A stretch of DNA of 64,000 bases from Kosakonia sacchari SP1 (GTDB taxonomy: Bacteria > Pseudomonadota > Gammaproteobacteria > Enterobacterales > Enterobacteriaceae), in NCBI RefSeq assembly GCF_000300455.3, contig NZ_CP007215.2:2294001-2358000 (forward strand), read 5' to 3'. This document shows positions 36,681 to 46,816 of this stretch, one piece after another (within the stretch, counting starts at the first letter, position 1; every line of letters starts with the position of its first letter). The notes below the pieces were generated by a model. That model had not been told where the DNA came from. It did not search any database and worked only from the letters and a program-made list of their open reading frames with translations. A program made the position numbers and the translations under genes.

Positions 36681-37211
36681 ATGCGTAGCAAATATTCCGG
36701 ATTACAAATCGCCATTCATTGGCTGGTATTCCTGCTGGTTATTGGCGCTTATTGCGCCATGGAACTACGCGGATTCTTCCCGCGCAGCTATCGTCCGTAT
36801 TTCAATCTGGTACACGTTTCATGCGGCATTTCGATTCTGGTGCTGATGGTGGCGCGTCTGCTGGTGCGGCTAAAAAGCCCGACGCCACCGATTATGCCGA
36901 AACCGTCCGCGATGATGACCGGGCTGGCGCATCTTGGGCATCTGGTCATTTACCTGCTGTTTATCGCCTTGCCGATCCTTGGCCTGCTGATGATGTATAA
37001 CCGCGGTGGTCCGTGGATTGCTTTCGGTATTACGATGCCGTACGCCGCAGAAGCGAATTATGATTTGGTGGATACACTCAAAGAGTTCCACGAACTGTTG
37101 GCTAACGTCGGTTACTTTGTCATTGCGTTACATGCCGGTGCGGCGCTGGCGCATCACTACATTTTTAAAGACAACACGCTGCTGCGTATGATGCCAAAAA
37201 AACGCGGCTAA
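36681..37211 (+). CDS. cybB: Cytochrome b561 (superoxide:ubiquinone oxidoreductase)
   Basis: The 176-residue inner-membrane di-heme protein has four membrane helices. The ATG at 36681 (MRSKYSGLQIAIHWLVFLL) matches the E. coli start; 36645 would add a non-conserved extension. Candidate heme ligands are H in IHWLVF, NLVHVSCG and LHAGAALAHHY. E. coli CybB oxidises superoxide to feed the quinone pool. A terminator follows. Confidence 0.95.
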   Translation: MRSKYSGLQIAIHWLVFLLVIGAYCAMELRGFFPRSYRPYFNLVHVSCGISILVLMVARLLVRLKSPTPPIMPKPSAMMTGLAHLGHLVIYLLFIALPILGLLMMYNRGGPWIAFGITMPYAAEANYDLVDTLKEFHELLANVGYFVIALHAGAALAHHYIFKDNTLLRMMPKKRG

Positions 37212-37228
37212 CTGTTCCTCGTTACCTG

Positions 37229-37253
37229 GCCCCGCATCCTGCGGGGCTTTTTC
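37229..37253 (+). terminator. Rho-independent terminator after cybB
   Basis: CCCCGCA and TGCGGGG pair around a TCC loop, followed by CTTTTTC. Confidence 0.85.
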
Positions 37254-37404
37254 ATTTCTGCGCGTCTAAAATGTGATCCTGTCGGGCTTTCCACATTGAA
37301 AAGCAGGGTGGAAATCACATTTTACGCCATCCGTGCTGTGCGCAATTCGTACAAGCAGTGTAGATAGTATATCTATTATAGAAACAATATCGGGCGGAGG
37401 GGAT

Positions 37405-38730
37405 ATGACACAGCCAGTACAGGAGTCTCTTGATCGGATGGCAACACAAGAACACACTGCCGGATCGCGCAAATTACGCAAAGTGCTGCTCGCCACCGGC
37501 ATCGGTCACTTTGTCGAATGGTTTGACTTTGGCCTGTATGGCACGCTCGCTGCCATTATCGGCCTGCAATTTTTTCAGGCGGGTGATCCCAGCGTCGCAC
37601 TGCTTTCATCGTTCGCGGTATTTGGCGCGGGCTTTATTATGCGCCCCCTTGGTGGGTTGTTTTTCGGTTCGCTGGGCGACAGAAAAGGGCGACAAAAAGT
37701 GCTGGCAACGGTGATCCTGCTCACCTCCGGCGCTACCTTCGTGATGGGCCTGCTGCCGACTTATCATCAGATTGGTATTACCGCGACGGTGCTGCTGGTG
37801 ATAACGCGCCTGATTCAGGGTTTTGCCGCCGGGGGGGAAAGCTCGGGCGCGACAACCTACCTTGCTGAATATGCCCCCACGGAGCGCCGCGGCTATTTTA
37901 CCTGCTGGATCGATAACTTTGGTTTTATGGCTTTTGTTGTAGGTTCCGGGCTGGTGTTTCTGCTGACGGCAACGCTCGGTGAAAGCACAATGAGCGACTG
38001 GGGCTGGCGCATTCCCTTTTTGATCGCCGGGCCGCTGGGCTGGGTCGGGCTGTATTTACGAAAACATCTGGAAGATTCGCCAGAATTTCTCGACGCCATG
38101 AAGAACGGGCAAACCGAATCCGCGCCGCTGCGTAAAGCGGTTACCACGGCGTGGGGCGCATTGCTGTTCTGTGTCGGTTTTGTGGTGATCAAAGCGGTCG
38201 GGCACTGGACGCTGCAAACTTTTATGCCGAGCTATCTCTCCACCGAGTTGCACTTTTCAAAACTTAACGCTTACGCCATCACCACGATTGGGCTCTTTTC
38301 CGTGGCGGTGTTGGTACCGTTTATGGGCTATCTGTCGGATAAATATGGTCGTAAACCGTTAATGTTGGCCGGGTGCGCCGGATTTATTCTGCTGAGTTAC
38401 CCGGCCATGATGGTGATGGCGAATGGCGATGTGCTCTCTGCTGTGCTGGCGATGGTGATGCTGGGGGCGTTTATCGCCGCGTTTGATGGCGCGTGTACCG
38501 CCGCAATGGCAGAGCTTTTTCCCACCAGTGTGCGTTATGGTGGTTTGTCTATCGCCTATAACTTTGCCGTCGCCTTCTTTGGTGGCATCACTCCGTGGTT
38601 CTCCGCCTGGCTCATTACCAGCACTGGCGATAAATTTTCGCCGGCCTTCTATGTGATGGGCGCTGCGCTCATCACCTTCCTGACAGTGCTGCGCGCCCGT
38701 GAAACCGCAGGGCAACCGCTAAAACGCTGA
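37405..38730 (+). CDS. MHS-family MFS transporter (metabolite:proton symporter)
   Basis: The 441-residue inner-membrane protein has about twelve hydrophobic segments. GIGHFVEWFDFGLYG near residue 34 and the motif A loop GSLGDRKGRQKVL mark the metabolite:H+ symporter family that includes KgtP, ProP and ShiA. The ATG at 37405 follows GGAGGGG. The solute cannot be read from sequence; organic acids are common in the family. A GC-rich hairpin with arms GCCCGGAGG and CCTCCGGGC (38737-38757) follows the stop. Confidence 0.9.
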   Translation: MTQPVQESLDRMATQEHTAGSRKLRKVLLATGIGHFVEWFDFGLYGTLAAIIGLQFFQAGDPSVALLSSFAVFGAGFIMRPLGGLFFGSLGDRKGRQKVLATVILLTSGATFVMGLLPTYHQIGITATVLLVITRLIQGFAAGGESSGATTYLAEYAPTERRGYFTCWIDNFGFMAFVVGSGLVFLLTATLGESTMSDWGWRIPFLIAGPLGWVGLYLRKHLEDSPEFLDAMKNGQTESAPLRKAVTTAWGALLFCVGFVVIKAVGHWTLQTFMPSYLSTELHFSKLNAYAITTIGLFSVAVLVPFMGYLSDKYGRKPLMLAGCAGFILLSYPAMMVMANGDVLSAVLAMVMLGAFIAAFDGACTAAMAELFPTSVRYGGLSIAYNFAVAFFGGITPWFSAWLITSTGDKFSPAFYVMGAALITFLTVLRARETAGQPLKR

Positions 38731-38910
38731 CATCTTGCCCGGAGGATCCCTCCGGGCTATTAGGTAAATCTGAAACAGGGCATTGCGCGTAGCTGTTATG
38801 GAGCAGGGTACACCTGCTGCGCGTAATGCGCCGAGAATTTCCTTTCGCTTTTATCAATAGGGGAATATTTATTTGCCCGGTCAGAGAATAAATATCAACG
38901 TGATATTAAC

Positions 38911-39252
38911 CTAGGAAATCATTTTTATTCCATAGGGACAAAGTTCGAATAAACACGTCTGCTGCTTTTCACAATTCCGTAATGAAACGTTATCATTACC
39001 GGGGCAATGACAACTCGTTTTTAAAGTCCGCCAGATAGCAGGGAAAAAGGGCATGGTATGAATAACGCGAAAGTCCTGTAGTTTTCCGTCAATGGATATG
39101 CGTGTGCCATCAGTATGTAAGTAATTGTTTGGTCGCAAAAAATAGTTGCCGCGATACCAAACAATAACCGATAGATGCTCACTATTCCTGGCGACGGCAA
39201 ACGCTGTACCGGTCGTTGGGGAAAGTAGCATATCCATAATATCCCAGCGCAT
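38911..39252 (-). CDS. Hypothetical protein with a Cys-rich tail
   Basis: This 113-residue frame has an ideal AAGGAG seven bases before the ATG at 39252. I do not recognise it. The first half is ordinary (MDMLLSPTTGTAFAVARN), while the C-terminal 35 residues hold five cysteines (CHC, then three separated by short gaps ending FELCPYG). No signal peptide or membrane helix is clear. It lies in AT-rich DNA, divergent from a LysE-type exporter, and shares with it a promoter region that carries a long inverted repeat. Confidence 0.55.
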   Translation of the reverse strand: MRWDIMDMLLSPTTGTAFAVARNSEHLSVIVWYRGNYFLRPNNYLHTDGTRISIDGKLQDFRVIHTMPFFPAIWRTLKTSCHCPGNDNVSLRNCEKQQTCLFELCPYGIKMIS

Positions 39253-39314
39253 AAATTCTCCTTGCTAATAGCATAATGCTTAACTAAGAAAAATCTTATC
39301 AAATAATTCATGTC

Positions 39315-39389
39315 AATCCTAAGTTAAATTTTATATTTAATATTCCATTGATTAACCTGCGATATATTTAATTAATTTTACTTAGGATT
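39315..39389. repeat. Inverted repeat in an AT-rich divergent promoter region
   Basis: AATCCTAAGTTAAATT (39315-39330) returns on the other strand at 39374-39389 with one mismatch, the arm centres lying 59 bases apart. The surrounding 270 bases are very AT-rich, which suggests H-NS binding. The arms could be twin operator sites or ends of an old insertion. Confidence 0.6.
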
Positions 39390-39525
39390 TTGATATCAGA
39401 CAAAAAAGGCGAGATTTTGTACAATATATTTTAATGATCCTTATCTTTTCCCAATGAATACATTATGTTTTCACTCTGCTAGAGTCATCACGTTACCTTA
39501 TTCTCGCCGTGTCAGGAGGTTTCCC

Positions 39526-40155
39526 GTGCTTTTGTCCAGTCTGATTGCGATTGCCGCTGTGTTGATGATGGGGGTAATGAGCCCTGGTCCGAGTTTTATT
39601 TACGTTGCGCGTAATTCACTGGCGCACTCACGTGTGCATGGTTTAGTGACTTCGCTGGGAATGGGGGTTGGTGCGGCGACTTTTGCACTAATGGCGATGC
39701 TGGGACTGCAAAGGGTGCTGAATGCGGTGCCGGAGCTCTATATGGTGCTAAAGATAGCAGGGGGCGCATATCTTATCTGGATGGCAGTGAAGATTTTTCG
39801 TGGCGCATCGCAGCCATTGACGCTCTCTTTAAGCCATAACGACGCACCCAAAGGGTTATGGAAGACGTTTCGAGATGGATTGTTTATTCAGTTAAGCAAC
39901 CCGAAAACGGCGATCGTTTTCGCGTCTATTTTCACCGCACTGCTGCCAGCCACTATTCCAACGATCTTCTATTATGTGATCCCGCTGATGAGCTTTGTGA
40001 TAGATGCAGGCTGGTATTCGCTGGTGGCGCTGCTGCTCTCAGCCGAGAAACCGCGCCGCGTCTATTTGCGTATCAAAACGGCGGTGGACAGAACAACGGC
40101 CACGGTGCTGAGTATTTTGGGGATCAAGCTGATATATTCATCGCTTGTGAAGTAA
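39526..40155 (+). CDS. LysE/RhtB-family amino-acid exporter
   Basis: The 209-residue inner-membrane protein starts at GTG 39526 behind AGGAGGT. About six membrane helices are seen. The family signature MGVMSPGPSFIYVARNSLAHSR is near residues 16-37 and QLSNPKTAIVFASIF lies near the middle. Such proteins export homoserine, threonine, lysine or similar compounds. No regulator of the family type is adjacent. Confidence 0.9.
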   Translation: MLLSSLIAIAAVLMMGVMSPGPSFIYVARNSLAHSRVHGLVTSLGMGVGAATFALMAMLGLQRVLNAVPELYMVLKIAGGAYLIWMAVKIFRGASQPLTLSLSHNDAPKGLWKTFRDGLFIQLSNPKTAIVFASIFTALLPATIPTIFYYVIPLMSFVIDAGWYSLVALLLSAEKPRRVYLRIKTAVDRTTATVLSILGIKLIYSSLVK

Positions 40156-40258
40156 TACCGATGCTGAGTTTCGCAAGGAGTTAGCTATACACTGGTAACC
40201 AGGAAATATTGTCGGTCAAAACGCTGGCTGACAATATTCGCTTGTATTAAAACGCGAA

Positions 40259-40515
40259 TTAATTCTTTTTCCTGCGAAGAATTAATTTAACGTTCGCAAA
40301 AATAATCAATGCATAAACAAACAACATAATGACAAACGCAAAGAATGAGATTGGATTGGCATCAGCTTCATCAGTCGTGGAGAACAGCGTGCGAAATGTT
40401 GCATAGAAACGGTAATGGTTAAACGATTGAACGGCATTCCATATAGCAATTGACAAAATGCAGCAACGAGACAGATAAAAAAACAGTCTCGCGTTTTAAC
40501 GTATCCGGTAAGCAT
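40259..40515 (-). pseudogene. Small two-helix membrane protein gene broken by a frameshift
   Basis: An ATG at 40515 follows GGGAGAGAG and codes MLTGYVKTRDC. A run of seven T residues then leaves the frame out of phase with a downstream frame that codes two membrane helices (FFYLSRCCILSIAIWNAV and FFAFVIMLFVYALIIFANV) and ends LRRKKN. Adding one base at the run restores an 85-residue protein. It is either a pseudogene or a gene using polymerase slippage at the T-run. The family is unknown. Confidence 0.5.
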
Positions 40516-40840
40516 CAAATTGACTCTCTCCCATAACATCGACACGACCATACGCCGATAATCTAATACAAAAAATCTGTGTTGCGAGGGATCCACCAAG
40601 CGATAAAAGAATTATATGTACATCGAACTGCGTTGGTCGATAAACGAAAGGCCTGTTGCAGGCTATTAATGAAAACTCATTGGCAGGTAATAAATCCAAT
40701 CCATGACAGCCAGTCCGCGAGCTCAAAGCCGATAACGTGTAGGGAAGAACCCGGTGGTTCAACGAAAAATAGGCAGTGCCAAACACACTCATTTGATGTA
40801 ATGTAACGACATGTTTCTGATTAATAATAAAAGGATGTTT
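40516..40840. other. Intergenic region without a recognised gene
   Basis: I see no convincing gene, RNA or repeat here. Short open frames on both strands lack ribosome sites and family resemblance. The AT-rich last 60 bases should contain the promoter of the small exported protein that follows. Confidence 0.5.
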
Positions 40841-41206
40841 ATGAAAAAATCACTGTTGCTTTTGGTCTGTTTCCTGCCTTCTTTATCTTTCGCAAAATTC
40901 ATTCATCCTATGGATTTTGATGGTTCCGAGGCGCAGAAGGCGGATGTTATTAAGTACATTAAAGATCGCGTTCAGAAAGATTATTGTAATAGCAAACTCA
41001 ATATGTGTCAGGAAACGACTTTAAGAATGATGGAGCAGGAAAATCTGCGCGCATTCAAAGAGGCCTCACAAGCGAAAGACCGAAAAATAATGGATAACGT
41101 CATTAAGACATACTGCCATTCGGCATTGGACATGTGTAACTACACGACTATTGAAATGATGTACAAAGAGAATCAAAAGGCATCAAAACAAGATTTGAAA
41201 TGGTAA
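40841..41206 (+). CDS. Small exported protein with a duplicated C-x6-C helical repeat
   Basis: The 121-residue protein has a clear signal peptide (MKKSLLLLVCFLPSLSFA). The ATG at 40841 follows AAGGA with five bases between. The mature part carries two copies of a 30-residue unit, at about 44-73 and 87-116. They share the pattern YC-x-S-x-L-x-MC-x2-TT-x2-MM-x2-EN-x2-A-x-K, with Cys pairs 49/56 and 92/99. Each pair could form a disulphide in the periplasm. I do not recognise the family. A good terminator follows, so it is a single-gene unit. Confidence 0.75.
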   Translation: MKKSLLLLVCFLPSLSFAKFIHPMDFDGSEAQKADVIKYIKDRVQKDYCNSKLNMCQETTLRMMEQENLRAFKEASQAKDRKIMDNVIKTYCHSALDMCNYTTIEMMYKENQKASKQDLKW

Positions 41207-41224
41207 CGCCATTTTTTATCACCA

Positions 41225-41250
41225 GCCTCGGCATTCGCCGGGGCTTTTTT
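41225..41250 (+). terminator. Rho-independent terminator
   Basis: GCCTCGGC and GCCGGGGC pair (one T-G) around ATTC, followed by six T residues. It ends the unit of the small exported protein. Confidence 0.85.
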
Positions 41251-41385
41251 ATTGCCGGTAAAAGACAAAAGCGGTTATTCCTGGTTACGGCTGTTTCATC
41301 TTCATGGCCGGGGCAATTTTCGGCGCTGGGGGTGAAAAGTCTTTTATGGCGTGCAGTGTCGTTATGCTGAAACATCTAACCCTCT

Positions 41386-41451
41386 GATACCCCTATAAAA
41401 GATAATGTTTACAGTGTAATAGAATAAAAGTTACCATACCCCCTATAGTAT
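41386..41451. promoter_or_regulatory. FrmR operator region
   Basis: ATACCCCCTATAGTAT at 41436-41451 has the AT-dyad plus C/G-run design bound by CsoR/RcnR/FrmR repressors. A partial second copy, GATACCCCTATAAAA, is at 41386-41400. The full copy ends 12 bases before the frmR ATG, so autoregulation is expected. Confidence 0.75.
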
Positions 41452-41463
41452 CTAGGAGGTCGC

Positions 41464-42890
<1,427 letters not shown>

Positions 42891-42966
42891 CCCTCCCTCA
42901 CGCCAGCGGTGTCACCGCTGGCGCAACCAAACTCCAAATCTGTGACCGTTGACGCGCTTTTCGCCA

Positions 42967-42993
42967 TAAGAATAATCCAATTATTGCCGATGC
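42967..42993 (+). promoter_or_regulatory. Sigma-28 (FliA) flagellar promoter of trg
   Basis: TAAG, fifteen bases, then GCCGATGC fits the FliA consensus TAAA-N15-GCCGATAA. It starts 78 bases upstream of the trg ATG, so trg should belong to the class 3 flagellar/chemotaxis regulon. Confidence 0.75.
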
Positions 42994-43044
42994 CTATATA
43001 TCATTCCTGTTGTACGTATCAGACAAATATGAGAGTCGATAGCC

Positions 43045-44739
43045 ATGGATAAAAAAGCAGCGATGCAAAGAACACAAGGCATTGGATTTATGCACAATAT
43101 TCGATTGGTTCCCCTGTTTTCTTCCATTCTCGGCGGCATCTTAATGCTATTTGCATTAAGTTCCGGTCTGGCGGGTTACTTCCTGATGCAAGCGGATCGC
43201 GATCAGCAGGATGTCACACAGGAAATCCAGGTGCGCATGGGATTATCCAACAGTTCAAACAACTTACGCGTTGCGCGTATCAGTCTGATCCACGCCGGCG
43301 CGGCCAGTCGCATCGCCGAAATGGAAGACATGAAAAACAACGTGGCTGAAGCAGAAAAACGCATTAAGCAGTCGCAGGACGGTTTTAATCAATACATGGA
43401 ACGCCCGGTCAAAACCCCGGCGGATCTTGCCCTGGATGCCGATCTCACCACCCGCTTTAATGCCTACATCGCGGGCATGCAACCGATGCTGAAATATGCC
43501 AAAAACGGCATGTTTGAAGCGATCATTAACCACGAAAGTGAGCAGGCGCGCCAACTGGATGCGTCGTATAACGAAGTGTTGTTAAAAGCCATTGATATCC
43601 GTACCGCACGTGCGCAGCGCCTGACCGAAGAGGCGCACAGCCGCACCCAGCTTGGGCTGATGTTTATGGCTGCCGCCTTTGCTTTGGCGCTGGTGCTGAC
43701 GGTTATCACCTTTACCGTATTGCGCAGCGTAGTGATTAACCCACTACAACGTGCGGCCCAGCGCATTTCACGCATCGCGACCGGGGATTTAACGGTAGCC
43801 GATGAGCCTGCCGGGCGTAGCGAAATTGGTCGTCTGAGCAGCGATCTGCAAGCAATGCAACATTCGCTGGTCACGACGGTGGCGACCGTTCGCCAGGGCG
43901 CGGAAGAGATCTATCGCGGTACCAGCGAAATCTCCGCCGGTAATACCGACCTCTCTTCCCGCACGGAACAACAGGCGGCTGCCATTGAACAAACGGCTGC
44001 CAGCATGGAGCAATTAACCGCGACCGTGAAGCAGAACGCCGACAACGCACACCACGCCAGCGGTCTGGCACGCGATGCCTCCGGCAAAGCGACCAAAGGT
44101 GGGCAGATTGTTTCTGGCGTCGTACAAACAATGGGCAATATCACCACCAGTTCGCGCAAAATTTCCGAAATTACAGCGGTTATCAACAGCATCGCCTTCC
44201 AGACCAATATCCTGGCGCTTAACGCTGCGGTAGAAGCGGCGCGCGCTGGCGAACAGGGGCGTGGTTTCGCGGTGGTGGCAAGTGAAGTGCGTACGCTGGC
44301 AAGCCGCAGTGCGCAGGCGGCGAAAGAGATTGAAGCGCTGATCAGCGAATCCGTGAGCTTAATTGAGCAGGGTTCCGGAGAGGTCGTTTCCGCAGGGGAA
44401 ACCATGGGTGAGATCGTCACAGCCGTTAAACGCGTGACCGATATCATGCTGGAGATCGCCGCCGCTTCTGATGAGCAGAGCAAAGGCATCACCCAGGTGA
44501 GCCAGGCGATCACGGAAATGGATAACGTCACACAGCAGAACGCCTCGCTGGTTGAAGAAGCCTCTGCGGCGGCAGCCTCGCTGGAAGAGCAGGCGGCTCG
44601 CCTGACCGAAGCTGTGGGTGCGTTCCGTTTAACGGGTGCAGCGCCGGAGCGTCCGAGTAATACTGCGTCGCCAACCAGCAAAACCTTCAAGCCGCAGCGC
44701 CCGGCGCTGGCGCAGGGTGATAACTGGGAAACGTTCTGA
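43045..44739 (+). CDS. trg: Methyl-accepting chemotaxis protein Trg (ribose/galactose sensor)
   Basis: The 564-residue receptor starts MDKKAAMQRTQGIGFMHNIRLVPLF. Membrane helix 1 is near 30-52, followed by a periplasmic four-helix ligand domain close to E. coli Trg (LIHAGAASRIAEME, GMQPMLKYAKNGMFEAIINHESEQ). A second helix (near 205-228), HAMP and the long signalling coiled coil with the conserved tip NSIAFQTNILALNAAVEAAR follow. The last residues are NWETF, the CheR/CheB docking pentapeptide of Tar and Tsr; E. coli Trg lacks it. Position after cybB fits the E. coli order. Confidence 0.92.
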   Translation: MDKKAAMQRTQGIGFMHNIRLVPLFSSILGGILMLFALSSGLAGYFLMQADRDQQDVTQEIQVRMGLSNSSNNLRVARISLIHAGAASRIAEMEDMKNNVAEAEKRIKQSQDGFNQYMERPVKTPADLALDADLTTRFNAYIAGMQPMLKYAKNGMFEAIINHESEQARQLDASYNEVLLKAIDIRTARAQRLTEEAHSRTQLGLMFMAAAFALALVLTVITFTVLRSVVINPLQRAAQRISRIATGDLTVADEPAGRSEIGRLSSDLQAMQHSLVTTVATVRQGAEEIYRGTSEISAGNTDLSSRTEQQAAAIEQTAASMEQLTATVKQNADNAHHASGLARDASGKATKGGQIVSGVVQTMGNITTSSRKISEITAVINSIAFQTNILALNAAVEAARAGEQGRGFAVVASEVRTLASRSAQAAKEIEALISESVSLIEQGSGEVVSAGETMGEIVTAVKRVTDIMLEIAAASDEQSKGITQVSQAITEMDNVTQQNASLVEEASAAAASLEEQAARLTEAVGAFRLTGAAPERPSNTASPTSKTFKPQRPALAQGDNWETF

Positions 44740-44751
44740 GTAGTCAGAAAC

Positions 44752-44780
44752 AAAAAAGAGGCCGAAAGGCCTCTTTTTTT
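44752..44780. terminator. Bidirectional terminator between trg and the DUF3829 gene
   Basis: AAAAAAGAGGCC and GGCCTCTTTTTT pair around GAAA, giving a T-run on both strands between two convergent genes. Confidence 0.93.
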
Positions 44781-44792
44781 ATGCGCAAAACC

Positions 44793-45755
44793 TTAACACT
44801 GGTTGGTGTTTAAGGCGCTGACCATGTTGTTGTAGTTTTGCAGCAGGGACTGGGCGTCCTGCGTCTGCTGCGATTGCATCAGCTGAAACTGTTTTGGCTG
44901 TTTGGCATCTTTCTCGTACTCGCCATTTTCGGTGCGCTCAATAATGTCGCGGCCGGTGGAGAGATAGTCATTGGCTTTAGACAGAAGACTCGAGCAGCCC
45001 GTTTTGTTGCTTTCGCGAACTTTGGCATCGTAAGCGGTAGCCATGTTGTTGAACTGATCGAGCGCATCCTTAAATGCCGCCTTCTTATCGCCCAGCCCTT
45101 TGCCATCCAGCACGCCACCGGCGGCATCCAGGCTCTCTTTCAGGTAGTAAACCATCCCCATTTGCGCGTGCTCAAGCGTGCCTTTTTGCGTACGTTCGAA
45201 TTCCGCTTTGATGCGCGCACGATCTTTTGCCTCGATACCCTCAAAGAAATTCGCCTGCGCAACGACCAGCATCTGCATGCTGCTCAATAACGCGGGCTGG
45301 ATCTCGCGACCATGAGCGCCATTATCGCTTTTGTACGTTTTTGCGCTGATGTAGTTGTACATATCACGGCTTACCGGTTCGGCTTTTGCCAGCGCTTCGC
45401 TGTAAAGACGCCCCGGTTCATCCAGTTCCGGCATATCCGGCTTCATGCTGTGCGCTTTATCCAGATGTTCTTTAATACGCCCCATAGAGAGCGGTTCAGT
45501 AAAAAACAGATCATCCATTTTCTTTTGGCCATCGAAAGCGGGCTGTGTGTACTTCTGGTATTCAGCAAGTTGTTTACCGAAGTTGGCCGAGGTCATGTTA
45601 GCTGCGGCAATATATTCGTTGTACTTCAGCACTTCGGCCTGTTCGGCTGACGGCTGCGCTTCTTGCGTTTTGGTGGTTTTGTCGTCACAGGCTGACAGTG
45701 CCAGCAGGCAGGCGGCAACCGCCAGCGTACGTGCGACAGGTTTGGCGATGAACAT
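44793..45755 (-). CDS. DUF3829 (YiiG-like) lipoprotein
   Basis: The 320-residue protein starts at the ATG at 45755 behind AAGGAGAATGGG. The signal MFIAKPVARTLAVAACLLALSAC ends in lipobox LSAC, with DD following Cys (DDKTTK), which favours the inner membrane by the Lol rule. The body is helical, with EYIAAANMTSANFGKQLAEYQKY near the start and MAYYL-type helices in the middle, as in DUF3829/YiiG proteins. Function is unknown. Confidence 0.85.
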   Translation of the reverse strand: MFIAKPVARTLAVAACLLALSACDDKTTKTQEAQPSAEQAEVLKYNEYIAAANMTSANFGKQLAEYQKYTQPAFDGQKKMDDLFFTEPLSMGRIKEHLDKAHSMKPDMPELDEPGRLYSEALAKAEPVSRDMYNYISAKTYKSDNGAHGREIQPALLSSMQMLVVAQANFFEGIEAKDRARIKAEFERTQKGTLEHAQMGMVYYLKESLDAAGGVLDGKGLGDKKAAFKDALDQFNNMATAYDAKVRESNKTGCSSLLSKANDYLSTGRDIIERTENGEYEKDAKQPKQFQLMQSQQTQDAQSLLQNYNNMVSALNTNQC

Positions 45756-45929
45756 CCCATTCTCCTTGTCCGAAAAAAGAAAAAAACGACTCATTATTGC
45801 TGAGCGCGGCACAGGTTAGCATCAATGCCCGGTTGGCAAGGGGCATGCCACCTGAATTGGTAGGTTTTGAAAAAAGGTGAAATTGCCCGGCAGACAGCGC
45901 CACCGGGCTGGGTTCAGGAGTGTGCTGCG

Positions 45930-46604
45930 TTAAATAAAACTGTCGTCATCGTTGCTGTAATCGGTGTCATCAAAATCATCGTTCTGGTAAGAGTCATTGC
46001 CGAACGAATCGTTCTGATCGAGAAAACGGGTGTCGGAAGCATTATTAAAGGTGTCGTTCTGCGCGTTTTCAAATGACGAATTGCCCGCCGCCGTCGAAGG
46101 TTCTTCAATAATATTCACGATCTCTTCCGGGCGGGACTGATGGAACATGCTGGTCAACATTTCGGCCAATACCACACCACCTGCAACGCCTGCCGCAGTT
46201 TGCAAGGCACCGGCCATAAAACCGCTTCCGCGTGGGGCGGGTGCTGCCGCACGCGAATAGTCCTGCTGTGGCTGCTGTGGAGCACTCCAGCTATTGTCCG
46301 GCTGCGGACTCTGGCTTCTCCCGCCACCAAACAGGCCGCCGAGGAAACTGCCACCACCAGTTTGCGGTTTGCTTTTTTGCGCTGCCAGTTCGCTTTCCAG
46401 TTGCTGAACTTTGCTCTGGAGCTGTTTTAGCGCCGCTTCCTGAATCAGGATCGATTGCGCCATGTAGTACGGCGCGGCAGGTTGCTGGCGCACAAATTCC
46501 GCTATCTGACGCTCAGCCTCGGCGTCGCGCTGGCCGTTCTGTTGCTCGGTCTGTTTCAGACGCTGGAAAAGGCCGTTGATAAGCTGCTGTTCTTCATATT
46601 GCAT
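45930..46604 (-). CDS. DUF2076 protein with an acidic Asp/Asn-rich tail
   Basis: The 224-residue protein begins MQYEEQQLINGLFQRLKQTEQQNG, the DUF2076 hallmark (a conserved N-terminal helix, then FVRQQPAAPYYMAQSILIQE). A coiled coil (LKQLQSKVQQLESELAAQKSK), a Gly-rich stretch (GGGSFLGGLFGGG), a short hydrophobic segment (ALQTAAGVAGGVVLAEML) and a long Asp/Asn/Ser-rich C-terminus follow. No catalytic residues are evident. The family is of unknown role. Confidence 0.85.
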   Translation of the reverse strand: MQYEEQQLINGLFQRLKQTEQQNGQRDAEAERQIAEFVRQQPAAPYYMAQSILIQEAALKQLQSKVQQLESELAAQKSKPQTGGGSFLGGLFGGGRSQSPQPDNSWSAPQQPQQDYSRAAAPAPRGSGFMAGALQTAAGVAGGVVLAEMLTSMFHQSRPEEIVNIIEEPSTAAGNSSFENAQNDTFNNASDTRFLDQNDSFGNDSYQNDDFDDTDYSNDDDSFI

Positions 46605-46768
46605 GGCAATAACCTTCCGATCGCTGTGATAGATACTGTTGAGTTTATCAGTGCTATGAATACGTGTCCGATGAGTGAAATGTTTGTTTAACATTGGTTG
46701 CAGCTGGGCAAAAAATTGCTGTGAAGGAGGGATGTTCTGGCGACTCTCGTTGCCTCTTCAAAAGGCAA

Positions 46769-46800
46769 CATATATGAATTACCATATCTGTTGTTTGACA
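46769..46800. promoter_or_regulatory. ArsR operator/promoter region
   Basis: ACATATATGAATTACCATAT followed by TGTTGTTTGACA resembles the known ars operator (two ATAT half-sites separated by about eight bases, then TTGTTTGAC). It lies 17 to 48 bases before the arsR start and should be bound by ArsR in the absence of arsenite or antimonite. Confidence 0.6.
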
Positions 46801-46816
46801 TCATTAAGGTAAGCGC

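Noticed and set aside
37254..41463. A hok/sok-type toxin-antitoxin locus as in E. coli between cybB and trg
   Set aside because: I looked for the short hydrophobic Hok peptide and its antisense RNA and found neither; the small membrane ORF here is of a different type.
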